Source: AP-15 sp963845735 (GTDB lineage: Bacteria; Pseudomonadota; Alphaproteobacteria; ATCC43930; CGMCC-115725). Taken from it: a stretch of DNA of 64,000 nt. The notes beneath the pieces are model-generated. The model searched no databases. It had not been told where the DNA came from and worked only from the letters and a program-made list of their open reading frames with translations. The stretch is from contig CAWJTR010000018.1 in assembly GCA_963845735.1 (NCBI GenBank), positions 124,001 to 188,000 of the forward strand, written 5' to 3'. The translations under genes and the position numbers were made by a program. This document shows, one piece after another, positions 1 to 8,539 of this stretch (its first letter is position 1; the number at the start of each line of letters is the position of its first letter).

Positions 1-121
1 GTCCCAGCGACGGTCGACCGGCGAATGTCCGACACCCGCCACCGCGACCTTGCCGCGGTGCTCCCATACGCCGAGCCCGTCCTTGTCTCGCCGCCACTGA
101 TACCCGGTCTGACGCGCTCAT
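1..121 (-). CDS. Thiolase family protein, N-terminal fragment (runs off the window)
   Basis: Only the first ~40 codons are inside the window. Read on the minus strand, the peptide includes TGYQWRRDKDGLGVWEHRGK followed by VAVAGVGHSPVDRRWD. This is the N-terminus I associate with the thiolase / lipid-transfer acetyl-CoA acetyltransferase family that is commonly encoded beside DUF35 proteins. An ATG at 121-119 follows a GGGGGAG ribosome binding site. The reading frame changes once within about 12 bases of that ATG, so either a base is inserted or the start lies elsewhere. The gap to the upstream serine hydrolase gene is only 15 bases, so it is very likely the last visible gene of the same operon. 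Its expected partner is the DUF35 protein at 1669-2079, which forms thiolase-DUF35 complexes in related systems. Confidence 0.6.
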   Translation of the reverse strand, partial: MSASDRVSVAARQGRARRMGAPRQGRGGGCRTFAGRPSLG

Positions 122-136
122 GGCTCCCCCTTTCCT

Positions 137-1654
137 CTATGCTCTGGCAGTGAAGGTATGGCAGGGCGTGCAATCGCCAGCCGCAATGCGGGTGAAGGCG
201 ATGTCCTTGACGAAAGGCTCGAACGGAACCGCCACACTAGCAATATTGCCTTCTCGGTCGGTCGAAAATGAGAGGGTGAGTTGACCGGGTAGCAGGCCGC
301 CGGGCAACTCGGGTGCCTCGGGCAACTCGAACGTATCGTAGTGCCGATGCGTGAGCGGCTCGGACATGCCGCGAAAGGCCCAGTGCAATTTGCGCTCGAC
401 ATGGGTGATCGTGATCCGACCGTAACCTGGATGCTCGTAGTCGCCGGCATAGTCCGCGAGGTCACGGCCTGGCGAAGTGGCTGGCCTCCGTGAAGCTTTC
501 CCGGACTGTCGGTCAAGGTCTTGCTGCGCTACGAATTGGCGGCGCTGCTGGCGAAAACGATCGAGCCAGGGGGCCGGCTCCTTGCCGCACACGCGGTCGA
601 AGGCATAGTTCGCGAGGATATGCGGGGCAGATAGCGGACTCATGCCATTATTGACCAGCACGCCGACACCGACGCCACGATCGGGCAGCATCATCATCAG
701 CGCGTTTGTGCCGGTAAAGCCGCCCCCGTGCCACACCACGCGCTCTCCGCGATACATGTGCGTGCGGAAGCCGAAGCCATAATGGACATGGCTATATTCG
801 ACAAATTCAGATGCCCCGACATGCACTCGCGGTTTTTGAAGCTCCTGTATTAAGCCCGGTGACAGGAGCCATTGTCCTTCAAACTCGCCCTTGCCGAGAT
901 GAAAACGGAGCCAGTTCCCGATGCTGGCAATCGACGTGCTCATGCCTGCCGCAGCCGTCGCGCTAACAGGCCAGAGCTTCGAGCACAGGCGGGTGTCCCC
1001 CTTCATCGCGTAAGGCACCGCAGCATCGGCGGCTGCGGCAAGCTCCTCCACAGTGAACGTCACATCCATGTGCAATTTGTCGGTCAGAGCGCGGGTGAAT
1101 TCGGCCCAACCCTGACCGCTGACTCGTTCGGCCACCATACTCGCGACAAGGTAGGCGAGGTTCGAGTATTGAAAGGTGCTACGAATGTCGTGGTTCGGCT
1201 CCAAATAGCGCATTGCCGCCAGCATTTGCGCGGGTGACAGATCGCCGGGAAGCCATATCCAATCGTGACGCGGCAACCCGGAATGATGACAAAGAAAATC
1301 GCGCACCGTGAGGCGGTCGGTCGCAACGGCATCATGCAGCCGAAATTCCGGGATATATTCCCGCACAGGCTTCTTCCAATCCATGCGCCCCGCGTCGACC
1401 AAAAGGGCCAGGCCCGTGGCCGCGAACGACTTCGAGACCGACATGAGTTGGAACTGCGTATCGGTTGTCACTTTCAAGCCGCCTTCGACATCGCGAAGGC
1501 CATAGGGACTAACGAACGCCACCTCCCCGTTTTGCACGACTACAACGGAGAGGCCCGGAATCTTCCATTCCTCCATAACTTCCGCGATAAGACTTTCGAA
1601 CTCGGGAACGAACACCGTAAAAGATTCGCTGCGTGCGACGGGTTCGGATGCCAT
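137..1654 (-). CDS. Serine hydrolase, beta-lactamase class C / esterase family
   Basis: A protein of about 505 residues with the penicillin-binding-protein/class C beta-lactamase fold. The SxxK motif is SVSK, just after QFQLM; the YxN motif is YSN in FQYSNLAYL; and an HGG triad occurs in VVWHGGGFTG. No clear signal peptide is visible, so a cytoplasmic esterase or amidohydrolase is more likely than a true beta-lactamase. I prefer the ATG at 1654. A GTG at 1687 is possible but would overlap the upstream DUF35 gene by 19 bases. The ~110-residue tail after the catalytic domain is typical of the family. Its place in a TPP enzyme-DUF35-thiolase operon suggests hydrolysis of an ester or thioester intermediate in a catabolic pathway. 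The substrate cannot be read from the sequence. Confidence 0.9.
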   Translation of the reverse strand: MASEPVARSESFTVFVPEFESLIAEVMEEWKIPGLSVVVVQNGEVAFVSPYGLRDVEGGLKVTTDTQFQLMSVSKSFAATGLALLVDAGRMDWKKPVREYIPEFRLHDAVATDRLTVRDFLCHHSGLPRHDWIWLPGDLSPAQMLAAMRYLEPNHDIRSTFQYSNLAYLVASMVAERVSGQGWAEFTRALTDKLHMDVTFTVEELAAAADAAVPYAMKGDTRLCSKLWPVSATAAAGMSTSIASIGNWLRFHLGKGEFEGQWLLSPGLIQELQKPRVHVGASEFVEYSHVHYGFGFRTHMYRGERVVWHGGGFTGTNALMMMLPDRGVGVGVLVNNGMSPLSAPHILANYAFDRVCGKEPAPWLDRFRQQRRQFVAQQDLDRQSGKASRRPATSPGRDLADYAGDYEHPGYGRITITHVERKLHWAFRGMSEPLTHRHYDTFELPEAPELPGGLLPGQLTLSFSTDREGNIASVAVPFEPFVKDIAFTRIAAGDCTPCHTFTARA

Positions 1655-1668
1655 CAGAAGAGACTCGA

Positions 1669-2079
1669 CTAGCCGACGACCCGCCACTCGTGGATCAGCT
1701 GGCCTGGGGCCACCTCCTCGAACGTCACTTCGACGGCGGCGCCCACTGGCGCCTTGTAGGGCGGGGTGCCCGGGAGATTGGAATAGAAATTGACCCGCGG
1801 GTCCGCGTCCAAGGTCACCATGGCCAGGTTATAGGGCTGATCGGGCATGCGCCGGTTGAGGCGGCCATCCTCGATCACGATGTAGGTCGCGATATGGCCT
1901 CTTCCCTCGACCTCTTTCCACGTCAGACCGGCGGCCGAGTTGCAGACCTGGCAGGCCTGCTGCGGCGGGTATTGCAGCCGGTCGCAGGCAGCGCAGTGCT
2001 GCAGGACGAGCCGCCTTTGATTGACGGCGTCCCAGAAGGGCTTGCTCAAAGAGTCGGGGACGGGGATCAGTTTCGGCAT
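1669..2079 (-). CDS. OB-fold/zinc-ribbon DUF35 protein
   Basis: A 136-residue protein. The N-terminal rubredoxin-like zinc ribbon is formed by CAAC and CQVC, spaced about 20 residues apart. It is followed by an OB-fold with GRGHIATYIVI and a C-terminal EVTFEEVAPGQ strand. This is the DUF35 (ChsH2/acyl-CoA-associated) family, whose members bind acyl-CoA and act as subunits of thiolases or hydratases in sterol and fatty acyl-CoA degradation. The gene starts 4 bases after the stop of the TPP enzyme gene, so the two are probably translated together. The thiolase fragment two genes downstream is its likely partner. Family assignment is secure; the substrate is unknown. Confidence 0.93.
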   Translation of the reverse strand: MPKLIPVPDSLSKPFWDAVNQRRLVLQHCAACDRLQYPPQQACQVCNSAAGLTWKEVEGRGHIATYIVIEDGRLNRRMPDQPYNLAMVTLDADPRVNFYSNLPGTPPYKAPVGAAVEVTFEEVAPGQLIHEWRVVG

Positions 2080-2083
2080 CGTT

Positions 2084-3769
2084 TCACTCCCCCCGTCCGA
2101 CCCACTGGCCGTAGACCGGGTACTGGCAGCAGATGAACTCGATATAGGCCGGGCGACCTGACGTATTGACGTCGAGCGCCCGCCGCAGGGCCGGGATGAT
2201 TTCGGCGGGCTCGCTCACCCGCTCGGTGTGAAAGCCGAGGGCGCCTATCACCTTCGACATATCCACCTCGTCGGGCCCCAGCACCCGGTGTGTGAAGGGA
2301 TCGTGTCCTGGCCCCCAGAAGCCGGGTCCATAGCCCGCAAAGCCGCCATTGCTGATGTGCACGACCGTGACCCCGAGTTTCTCGCGCAGCAGAACCTCAA
2401 GGTTGCCGAGCATGTAGCCAAGGCCCGCCTCGCCGGTCACCGCCACCGATGCCCTCTCCGGAAACGCCTTCTTGGCGGCAATCGCGGCAGCCAGGCTGAA
2501 GCCGAGCGTGGAGACATTGCCCCAGCCCAGGAAGCCGCGCGGGATCAGCGTGTCGAAGACGGTGCTCAGCTGGTCGCGCGTGTTGCCGCTTTCGTGCGTC
2601 ACGAACGAATTGCGCAGATCCAACACCTCCATCAGATCGCCGTACACCCGATAGGGGTTGATCGGCGTCTCGTCGGAGTTCATGACCTGCCGGTATCTGG
2701 CGAGCGCCTCGTCGCGTGCCGCCCTCACTTCCGCCGCCACATTACCCGCATTCCGTCCGGTGCCGCCCGTGGCGCCAGACGTGCGGTCGGACACTTCCTG
2801 GCGCAGCGCCTGCAAGGTCAGGCGCGCATCGCCGATCACCGCATGCGCCGTCGGATACATCTTGTTAATGTGCAACTCGTCGACGTTGCAGTGGATAATG
2901 GTCTTCGTCGCCGCATCGGGAATGGCGTGGCTGAAGCGGCCCGGCGACAGGCTCGAGCCGATGGCGAGGATCAGGTCGCTTTTGTTCAGGTAGTGTGCCA
3001 CCTGATCGCCGCGCACGCCGACGAACAGGGGATGGTCCTCCGGGAACGCCCCTTTCGCCTTGAGCGTCGTGACCACCGGCGCATTCACGAGCTCCGCCAG
3101 CGCTTTCAGGTCTTCCGAGGCGCCCGCGTAGATGACCCCCTCGCCGGCGTAGATCAGCGGGTTACGGGCTCCCAGGAGCTGGTCGACTGCAGCGCGCACA
3201 TCCGCCGGGTCCGGTGCCGATTTCCAGCCCTTCACGGGACGGTAGGGGTCGGCGGTCTCGTCGTATGTGGCCGTGGCATTGGGAATAGCCAGGATCACCG
3301 GGCCCGGTCTGCCGCTGCGCAGCATGGTGAAGGCGCGGCGCATGAGCTCAGGCGTGCGCTCGGGCTTGTCGAGATAGCCGAACCACTTCGACACGGTCCT
3401 CATGGCCGATGCGACATCGTACTGACTGTTGCCCGAGCTGCCGGCCGGCACGCCATCGGTGATGCACAAAACCGGCGAGCCATCCTCATAGGCCTGCGCC
3501 ATCCCAGCGTAGGCGTACTGCATGCCGGCGGCATTGACGCCCCCTTGGAAGGTGCACACCCCGATCCGTGAGCCCCCCGGGGAGCCCGCCGTGATGCGCG
3601 AGAACGCGTCGGCGACCGCGACGGCGTAGCGGTCGTCGCGCATCATCAGCATCGGCACCCCTTCCCGGCCGAGCGCGTTGTTCACCCGGCAGACCGGGAA
3701 AGTCGAAACCCAACCCACACCCTCCTCTTTGAGAATGCGGACAATGCCGGTCGCTACATCGATCGTCAT
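2084..3769 (-). CDS. Thiamine pyrophosphate-requiring enzyme, acetolactate synthase/oxalyl-CoA decarboxylase-like
   Basis: A 561-residue protein with the three-domain layout of the POX/ALS family: PYR domain (about 1-170), central domain (about 190-330) and PP domain (about 380-550). The C-terminal TPP/Mg motif is VTGEAGLGYMLGN ... ISNGG, a GEAG variant of GDG-N28-NN. The residue normally occupied by the catalytic Glu of the PYR domain (RHEQGA in typical members) reads RDDRYA, so Asp replaces Glu. The gene is first in the minus-strand operon with DUF35, serine hydrolase and thiolase. A 15-bp-spaced direct repeat lies 56-81 bases upstream of the start. The likely reaction is decarboxylation or carboligation of a 2-keto acid or acyl-CoA; the substrate is unknown. 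Confidence 0.93.
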   Translation of the reverse strand: MTIDVATGIVRILKEEGVGWVSTFPVCRVNNALGREGVPMLMMRDDRYAVAVADAFSRITAGSPGGSRIGVCTFQGGVNAAGMQYAYAGMAQAYEDGSPVLCITDGVPAGSSGNSQYDVASAMRTVSKWFGYLDKPERTPELMRRAFTMLRSGRPGPVILAIPNATATYDETADPYRPVKGWKSAPDPADVRAAVDQLLGARNPLIYAGEGVIYAGASEDLKALAELVNAPVVTTLKAKGAFPEDHPLFVGVRGDQVAHYLNKSDLILAIGSSLSPGRFSHAIPDAATKTIIHCNVDELHINKMYPTAHAVIGDARLTLQALRQEVSDRTSGATGGTGRNAGNVAAEVRAARDEALARYRQVMNSDETPINPYRVYGDLMEVLDLRNSFVTHESGNTRDQLSTVFDTLIPRGFLGWGNVSTLGFSLAAAIAAKKAFPERASVAVTGEAGLGYMLGNLEVLLREKLGVTVVHISNGGFAGYGPGFWGPGHDPFTHRVLGPDEVDMSKVIGALGFHTERVSEPAEIIPALRRALDVNTSGRPAYIEFICCQYPVYGQWVGRGE

Positions 3770-3824
3770 GGATGTGGTCTCCTTTACCTGGAGCCGAGCC
3801 GTCAGCCTCCGTGTCGGCGCACCT

Positions 3825-3850
3825 CAAGCATACAAGCATCAAGCATACAA
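3825..3850. promoter_or_regulatory. Direct repeat upstream of the TPP-enzyme operon, candidate operator
   Basis: CAAGCATACAA occurs at 3825-3835 and again at 3840-3850, so the copies repeat every 15 bases. On the coding (minus) strand this reads TTGTATGCTTG twice, 56-81 bases upstream of the TPP-enzyme start at 3769. The position and the TTGTATGC core would suit a GntR-type or similar operator overlapping the promoter. No regulator gene is adjacent, so the assignment is inference only. Confidence 0.35.
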
Positions 3851-4077
3851 TATCGGCCTCGTACCGTTTCCCAACTGCCGCAGCGGTGTGATCGGCCTCG
3901 CAATCGCGGCCAATCGGGAAAATGACGGACACCTGTCGCCCTGGCAAGAGGCGGTCGGGCATGAGATCATCCCGGACACACACAAGAACGGGTGCGCTAG
4001 CGAGGCAACGTCCGACCTCACGCTCGGGCTCTTCGTGATGCTGCTTCAGGACGTCGTGTTCGGCTGACCGGAACGCC

Positions 4078-4216
4078 GGGGCGCATCCACGACTACCTCG
4101 AGGCGGCTGGCACGGTGACGACGGGCAAGGGCCGCTGTTCCGGCCGATCCGCACCAACCGCACCGGCCGCACCGATAAGGCGCTCGTCGCTGAAGGCCGG
4201 CATCGTGGCGCCGTCC
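4078..4216 (+). pseudogene. Tyrosine recombinase (integrase) internal fragment
   Basis: Two short in-register stretches match the catalytic domain of phage-type/XerC-like integrases. RIHDYLEAAG is in one frame, and after a one-base frame change HGDDGQGPLFRPIR and NRTGRTDKALVAEG follow in another. Nothing before or after continues the protein: no start, no Arg-His-x-x-Arg box and no active-site Tyr remain. It directly abuts a Tn3 transposase fragment, so this is debris from a mobile element insertion. The 300 bases to its left (about 3770-4075) contain no gene I can support. Confidence 0.6.
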
Positions 4217-4219
4217 GTC

Positions 4220-4480
4220 ATGTTGAGAAAACTCGCAGCCTACCGCCACCAGAACCAGCTCGACCTCGCACTCCAGGAGCTGGGGCGGATCGAACGCACG
4301 CTATTCATGCTCGACTGGCTCGAAAGCCCGGAATTGCGCCGGCGCTGCCATGCCGGGCTCAACAAGAGCGAGCAGCTCATTTCCTCGCGCAGGTCATCTG
4401 CACCTTCAAACAAGGCCGGAAAGGCAGCGGCATCGCCGCCGGCGAGGCGCGCTGCCGTCCGCAGCGGGTGGTGACCGCGC
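4220..4480 (+). pseudogene. Tn3-family transposase (TnpA) C-terminal fragment
   Basis: The stretch starting MLRKLAAYRHQNQLDLALQE and continuing GRIERTLFMLDWLESPELRR and AGLNKSEQ is characteristic of the C-terminal third of Tn3-family TnpA. After AGLNKSEQ the match moves to another frame (HFLAQVICTFKQGR), so there is a one-base change near 4372. The remaining TnpA region is absent. No terminal inverted repeat was recognised. The element is dead and marks an old insertion or deletion boundary next to the chimeric gene at 4621. Confidence 0.75.
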
Positions 4481-4620
4481 CGCCCTGTGGCGCACGTAGG
4501 ATGAGCTCTTCGTTCCCCCTCAATCGGGCGGTATAACTCGTCGGAGCCGGATAATACTGGATTGGGAAGCGCTGTGAGGTCGACTTCAGCCAGCCTTGGT
4601 GTGAGGCTAGAAACTCTACG

Positions 4621-5316
4621 ATGGCGATAGGAAACGTTGCGGCGGCCGCGAGCGACCGCCGGCTGAGCCAACGGGCATTCCGGTTTGTCCTGCTGATCGG
4701 AATTCTCAGCTTTTTCGCTGATTTTACGTATGAAGGCTCGCGCAGCATTATCGGGCCCTATCTCGCTTATTTGGGCGCGAGTGCCGCCGTCGTCGGGGTG
4801 GTCACCGGGTTTGGCGAGTTTTTGGGCTATGCCCTGCGGCTGGCATCAGGACGGGCGGCGGATACGACTGGCATGTACTGGCCGATTACGATCTTCGGCT
4901 ACGTCCTGCAAATGTCGGTGGTGCCGGCACTGGCTCTAACCGGCAGCTGGCCGACTGCGGCCGTGCTGATCATCCTCGAACGGGTCGGTCGGGCGATCCG
5001 CAACCCGCCGCGCGACGTGATGCTGTCGCACGCCGCCAAGCGGGTGGGCGGCTATGGCTGGGTGTTCGGCATCCACGAAGCGCTCGATCAGTTCGGCGCG
5101 ATGTGGCAGACGCCGATGGAATTCATGCGATCGGTATTGGCGAAGTTGCCGCTGCCGGCGCCGCCGGTCAGCGAACTGACCGGGCTGTTCGAGATTGCGC
5201 GCTTCAGCCGGCGCCCGGTGGGCACGGCCGAGCGCGAGGCCGCCTGGCATGCGCTGACCGAGATCCGCGCCAAGCTTGAAGAGGAAGCGGAGGTGCGCCG
5301 TGCCGCGCTATCGTGA
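4621..5316 (+). CDS. Chimera: N-terminal half of an MFS transporter fused to a DUF4129 C-terminal domain
   Basis: Residues 1 to about 161 are the start of an MFS permease: transmembrane segments beginning FRFVLLIGILSFFADFTYEG, the loop RAIRNPPRDVMLSHAAKR, and the helix start GIHEALDQFGAMW. The usual continuation (GPL...) is missing. From about residue 162 (QTPMEFMRSVL, then APPVSELTGLFEIARFS and RRPVGTAEREAAWHAL) the sequence is instead the cytoplasmic DUF4129 domain normally found at the end of the first gene of MoxR/DUF58 operons. The frame is open across the join near base 5105. I read this as a deletion that fused two genes and removed the rest of both. The product is unlikely to transport anything, although the DUF4129 part still leads the operon. 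Confidence 0.75.
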   Translation: MAIGNVAAAASDRRLSQRAFRFVLLIGILSFFADFTYEGSRSIIGPYLAYLGASAAVVGVVTGFGEFLGYALRLASGRAADTTGMYWPITIFGYVLQMSVVPALALTGSWPTAAVLIILERVGRAIRNPPRDVMLSHAAKRVGGYGWVFGIHEALDQFGAMWQTPMEFMRSVLAKLPLPAPPVSELTGLFEIARFSRRPVGTAEREAAWHALTEIRAKLEEEAEVRRAALS

Positions 5317-5786
5317 GCGCCGCTGGCCCAAGATCGCCGGGGCCTATGCCGCCCTCACGATCGTCTTGGCGGCGATTACCGCTTTTCGCCCATGACGCAG
5401 TGGCGGAGACGAACCAGGCGACGGTGATTCGGCTGGCCGTCGCGTTTCTGGTCGCGGTGGTCCTGGTGCATCTCCGCAGCTATTTCCGCGGCGACCCGCT
5501 ATGGGACCCGCCATCGGAGTTCGCCGACGCGCTCGCCCGGGAGACGCCCGCGGCAAAGATCGACCCCGGCTACTCGAAACTTCGCCGTGAAATCGTGCAC
5601 AGCATCGAGAGCCGTCCATTTTTCGAGAATGTGCTGTGGCCGCGACTGCGCGCGCTGACCGACGCGCCGCTCGGCGACGAGGATCTGCCGCTCCCGCGCA
5701 CCCTGCGCCGGGCGGCGCGTCGGGGTCCGTCCTGCGAGGCGCTCGCTGCGCTGATTGACCATATCGAGGATAGAACAAAAAAATGA
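5300..5786 (+). CDS. Small membrane protein of the MoxR/DUF58 operon, probable frameshift near the start
   Basis: From about 5395 one frame encodes a transmembrane segment (VIRLAVAFLVAVVLVHLRSY) and a ~100-residue soluble tail rich in Arg and Leu. The ATG at 5313 gives 157 residues but with an odd Ser/Pro/Arg-rich beginning. A better N-terminus lies in another frame: a GTG at 5300 encoding VPRYRERRWPKIAGAYAALT, a typical cytoplasmic-basic plus membrane segment overlapping the upstream stop, which runs into a TGA at 5393. One base missing or extra near 5385 would join the two. Its stop overlaps the moxR start (ATGA). The function is unknown; position implies a role with the MoxR ATPase. Confidence 0.6.
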
Positions 5787-6739
5787 AAATCGCCGAGGTC
5801 GAGGCTGGCTGCCGCGAGGTTCTCGCGACGCTGTCGCGGATCATCGTCGGTAAGGACGACGTGTTGCGCCGGTTGCTTGCCGGCATCCTCGCCAACGGGC
5901 ATATCCTGATCGAAGACTATCCCGGTCTGGCAAAAACCCTGATCGCCCGGCTACTCAGCGAGGCATTCGATCTCAAATTCCGCCGGGTGCAGTTCACCCC
6001 CGATCTGCTGCCCGGCGACATCACCGGGAGTTTTCTGTACGACCAGCGGGAGGGCCGGTTTGAATTCCGCCGCGGGCCGATCTTCATCCAGCTTTTGCTT
6101 GCCGACGAGATCAACCGCGCCACGCCCAAAACCCAATCCGCACTGCTCGAAGCGATGCAGGAGGGCCAGGTCACGGTCGAGGGGAGTTCCTATCCGCTCG
6201 ACACGCCGTTTCTGGTGATCGCGACGCAAAACCCGATCGATCTTGAAGGCACTTATGCATTGCCGGAGGCGCAACTCGACCGCTTCATGATGCGGATCGC
6301 CATCGGCTATCCCGGCCGCGAGGAAGAGCGCGATATCCTGTCGCGCCGCCGGGCGCGGCGCGGCGAAGAAGCGCATGTCGATTGCGTCGTCAGCCGCGAC
6401 GAATTGCTGGCGATGCAGGCGGCGCTCGAAGACGTGCATGTCGACCGTTCGATCGAGGAATATATCGTCGACATCGCCCGCGCGACACGGGAGGAGCCGC
6501 GGGTGGCGCTCGGCGCCTCGCCGCGCGGGACGCTCGCTTTGTTGAAGCTCGCCCGCGCCGTGGCGGCGCTGCGGCGCAGCGATTTTGTGACCCCGGACGA
6601 TGTCAAGGCGATGGCGGTGGCCGCATTGGCCCACCGCCTGATGCTGCGCCCCGAGCTGTGGGTCGCCAATGTCGAACCCGCCGACATCGTGCAGGACATT
6701 CTCGGCAAGGTGCCGACGCCGAGAGTGGTTGCGGCATGA
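5783..6739 (+). CDS. MoxR family AAA+ ATPase
   Basis: A 318-residue AAA+ ATPase of the usual MoxR length. The Walker A is in EDYPGLAKTLIARLL, Walker B in LLLADEINRATPKTQSALLE, and sensor/Arg regions follow in ATQNPIDLEGTYALPEAQLD and RFMMRI. The C-terminal helical lid contains ASPRGTLALLKLARA. MoxR proteins act as chaperones that help mature or load partner proteins with von Willebrand-type or DUF58 domains. The ATG overlaps the preceding stop, and its own stop overlaps the DUF58 start (ATGA at 6736-6739), indicating translational coupling through the operon. Confidence 0.96.
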   Translation: MKIAEVEAGCREVLATLSRIIVGKDDVLRRLLAGILANGHILIEDYPGLAKTLIARLLSEAFDLKFRRVQFTPDLLPGDITGSFLYDQREGRFEFRRGPIFIQLLLADEINRATPKTQSALLEAMQEGQVTVEGSSYPLDTPFLVIATQNPIDLEGTYALPEAQLDRFMMRIAIGYPGREEERDILSRRRARRGEEAHVDCVVSRDELLAMQAALEDVHVDRSIEEYIVDIARATREEPRVALGASPRGTLALLKLARAVAALRRSDFVTPDDVKAMAVAALAHRLMLRPELWVANVEPADIVQDILGKVPTPRVVAA

Positions 6740-8009
6740 CCCGGCGCGCCACCCCGCACGCCTTTGCCGCAGCGACGTTGATCGCCTGGGCATTGTTTCT
6801 CGGGGTGCTCGCCGATCGCGCCGAATTGTTCATCGCCGTCATTCCGCTCGCGGTCGGTTTGGTGACGGTGGATTGCCGCCGTCCGCCGCGTTTTACCTGG
6901 CGACAGCAGATTTCGGCCGATCGCCTTGCCGAGGGCGACCGGGTGACAGCCACCGTCACCTTAAATTCGACCGATCGCATTGCGATGGTCGAAATCCTGG
7001 CTGCATTGCCGGCCCTGGTAGCGGCTGAGGGGGCGGCAATCGCGTCGTCCGCGCCGCCCCGGCCGGCGAGGACATGTCGTGGAGCTATGAACTTTCGTTC
7101 CCGGCGCGAGGCCGCTTTGACCTCGGCGAATTCCACCTGCGCTTTTGGGACGGCTCTGGGTTCACGGTCACCGAGATGCGGATCGACGAGCCCAGAGGGG
7201 TCGCCGTTTATCCCTTTATCGAACGCATCCGGCAGCCCCCGCGGCCGTTACAGACCCAGTTCTCGTTTGGGAATTACGTCTCACCCCAGCTCGGCGAGGG
7301 GATCGAGCCCGGCGATATCGGCCCGTTCCTGGCGGGCGACCGGGTTCGGCACATCAACTGGCGCGCCTCGCTGCGACGCGGCCAGCTCTACGTGACCCAG
7401 TTCCAGGAGGAACGCAATGCCGATGTCGTACTCCTGCTCGATGCGTTGTCGGAGACCGGCGCCCCGGCTTTTTCCACTCTCGATTTTTCGGTACGCGCCG
7501 CCGCCGCTCTCGCCGGCGCCTATCTCGCGCGCAAGGACCGCGTCGGGTTTCTCGAATATGGCGGCTATCTGCGCTGGATCGATCCGGCGACCGGAAGGCG
7601 GCAACGGCAGGCGATCGTCGAGGCGTTGCTTCCGGCCGCGACGCATTTCAGCTACGTCGTGCCGCAGCTCGACCGGCTGCCGAGACGGGTATTGCCCCGG
7701 CAGGCGCTGGTCATCGCGGTGACCCCCTTGCTCGACGAGCGGTTTGGCGACGCGGTCATCGATCTGGTGCACCGCCGCTTCGATGTGCTCGTCCTGGCGG
7801 TGTCACCGATCGAACCGCTGCGACGGATTCTCAACGCCTCTCCGATCGACCAGCTGGCATTGCGGATCTGGGCTATAGAGTGGCAGGCGGCGGCCGACAG
7901 GCTGCGTGCCCACGGTCTGGCTGTTCTGGAATGGCGTCCCGGCACGCCGCTCGATGTGGCGCTGCAGCCGCTGGCACGGTGGCGGCCGAGATGGGCGGCA
8001 CGCAGATGA
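6736..8009 (+). CDS. DUF58 domain protein, frameshifted at a G-run
   Basis: The first ~100 residues (two membrane segments, then FTWRQQISADRLAEGDRVTA) read in one frame. From about 7034 the protein continues in a different frame through SWSYELSFPARGRFDLGEF, the DUF58 signature RHINWRASLRRGQLYV and a vWA-like fold (ADVVLLLDALSE). The switch falls at GAGGGGGCGGC (five Gs at 7029-7033); one additional G, or two fewer, restores the frame. DUF58 proteins are membrane-anchored partners of MoxR ATPases. The start overlaps the moxR stop, and the stop overlaps the next start (ATGA at 8006-8009). It is either a sequencing indel or a recent null mutation. Confidence 0.88.
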
Positions 8010-8518
8010 GCCGCTGGTGGGCGATGCTGCCGCTCGCTGCTGTTGCCGGGGTGCCGATCTGCACCGGGCCATCCTGGCCGGTTATTGCGATAACGGGCGC
8101 GGGCGTTTTGCTCTGCGCTCTCGGCATCGGGCTGGGAGGGCTCGGTCCGATAACCGCCGGTGCCGTGTTTGCGATCATCGGCTATACCGCCGCGTTGTGG
8201 CTGGGCGGCGGCGGGGTCAACGTCCTTGCTTCAATGGTGTTCGGCTTGGCGCTGCTGTTCCTGCTCGATGTCAGCGAATTCGCCCGCCGCTTTCGCGGCG
8301 CCGACGTCGCCGCCGATGTGATTCGCGGGCAGACCGCTTATTGGCTTGGTCGTGCCGTAGCGATCGTCGCCGTGGTGGCGATGTTGACCGCGTGTGGCTT
8401 CCTCCTCTCCCTGCTCGTCCCGAGCAGCGCGCGGGCGGTAGTCGCTGGCCTCGGGGTGATGATCGCCTTCGCCGCCGCGCTTTATGCCGGGATCGTTCCG
8501 ACCGAGTCGGGCGGCTGA
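8006..8518 (+). CDS. Integral membrane protein of the MoxR/DUF58 operon
   Basis: A protein of about 170 residues that is nearly all hydrophobic, with roughly five transmembrane segments (for example MLPLAAVAGVPICTG, VLASMVFGLALLFLLDV and VAIVAVVAMLTACGFLL). No enzymatic motif is visible. The ATG at 8006 overlaps the stop of the DUF58 gene, which fixes the start, and it is the last gene of the operon. Membrane proteins of this kind often close MoxR-DUF58-DUF4129 clusters, which also carry a transglutaminase gene in many genomes; that gene is absent here, probably lost in the deletion that made the MFS chimera. The function is not known. Confidence 0.8.
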   Translation: MSRWWAMLPLAAVAGVPICTGPSWPVIAITGAGVLLCALGIGLGGLGPITAGAVFAIIGYTAALWLGGGGVNVLASMVFGLALLFLLDVSEFARRFRGADVAADVIRGQTAYWLGRAVAIVAVVAMLTACGFLLSLLVPSSARAVVAGLGVMIAFAAALYAGIVPTESGG

Positions 8519-8539
8519 GCGCACCCGATAGCTACTAGT

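Noticed and set aside
137..1654. True class C beta-lactamase giving antibiotic resistance
   Set aside because: The SxxK/YxN/HGG set is shared with esterases and peptidases, there is no signal peptide, and the operon is catabolic.
2228..3571. A 447-codon plus-strand frame opposite the TPP enzyme
   Set aside because: It has no recognisable domain, is rich in His and Arg as expected for an antisense shadow in GC-rich DNA, and overlaps a well-supported gene.
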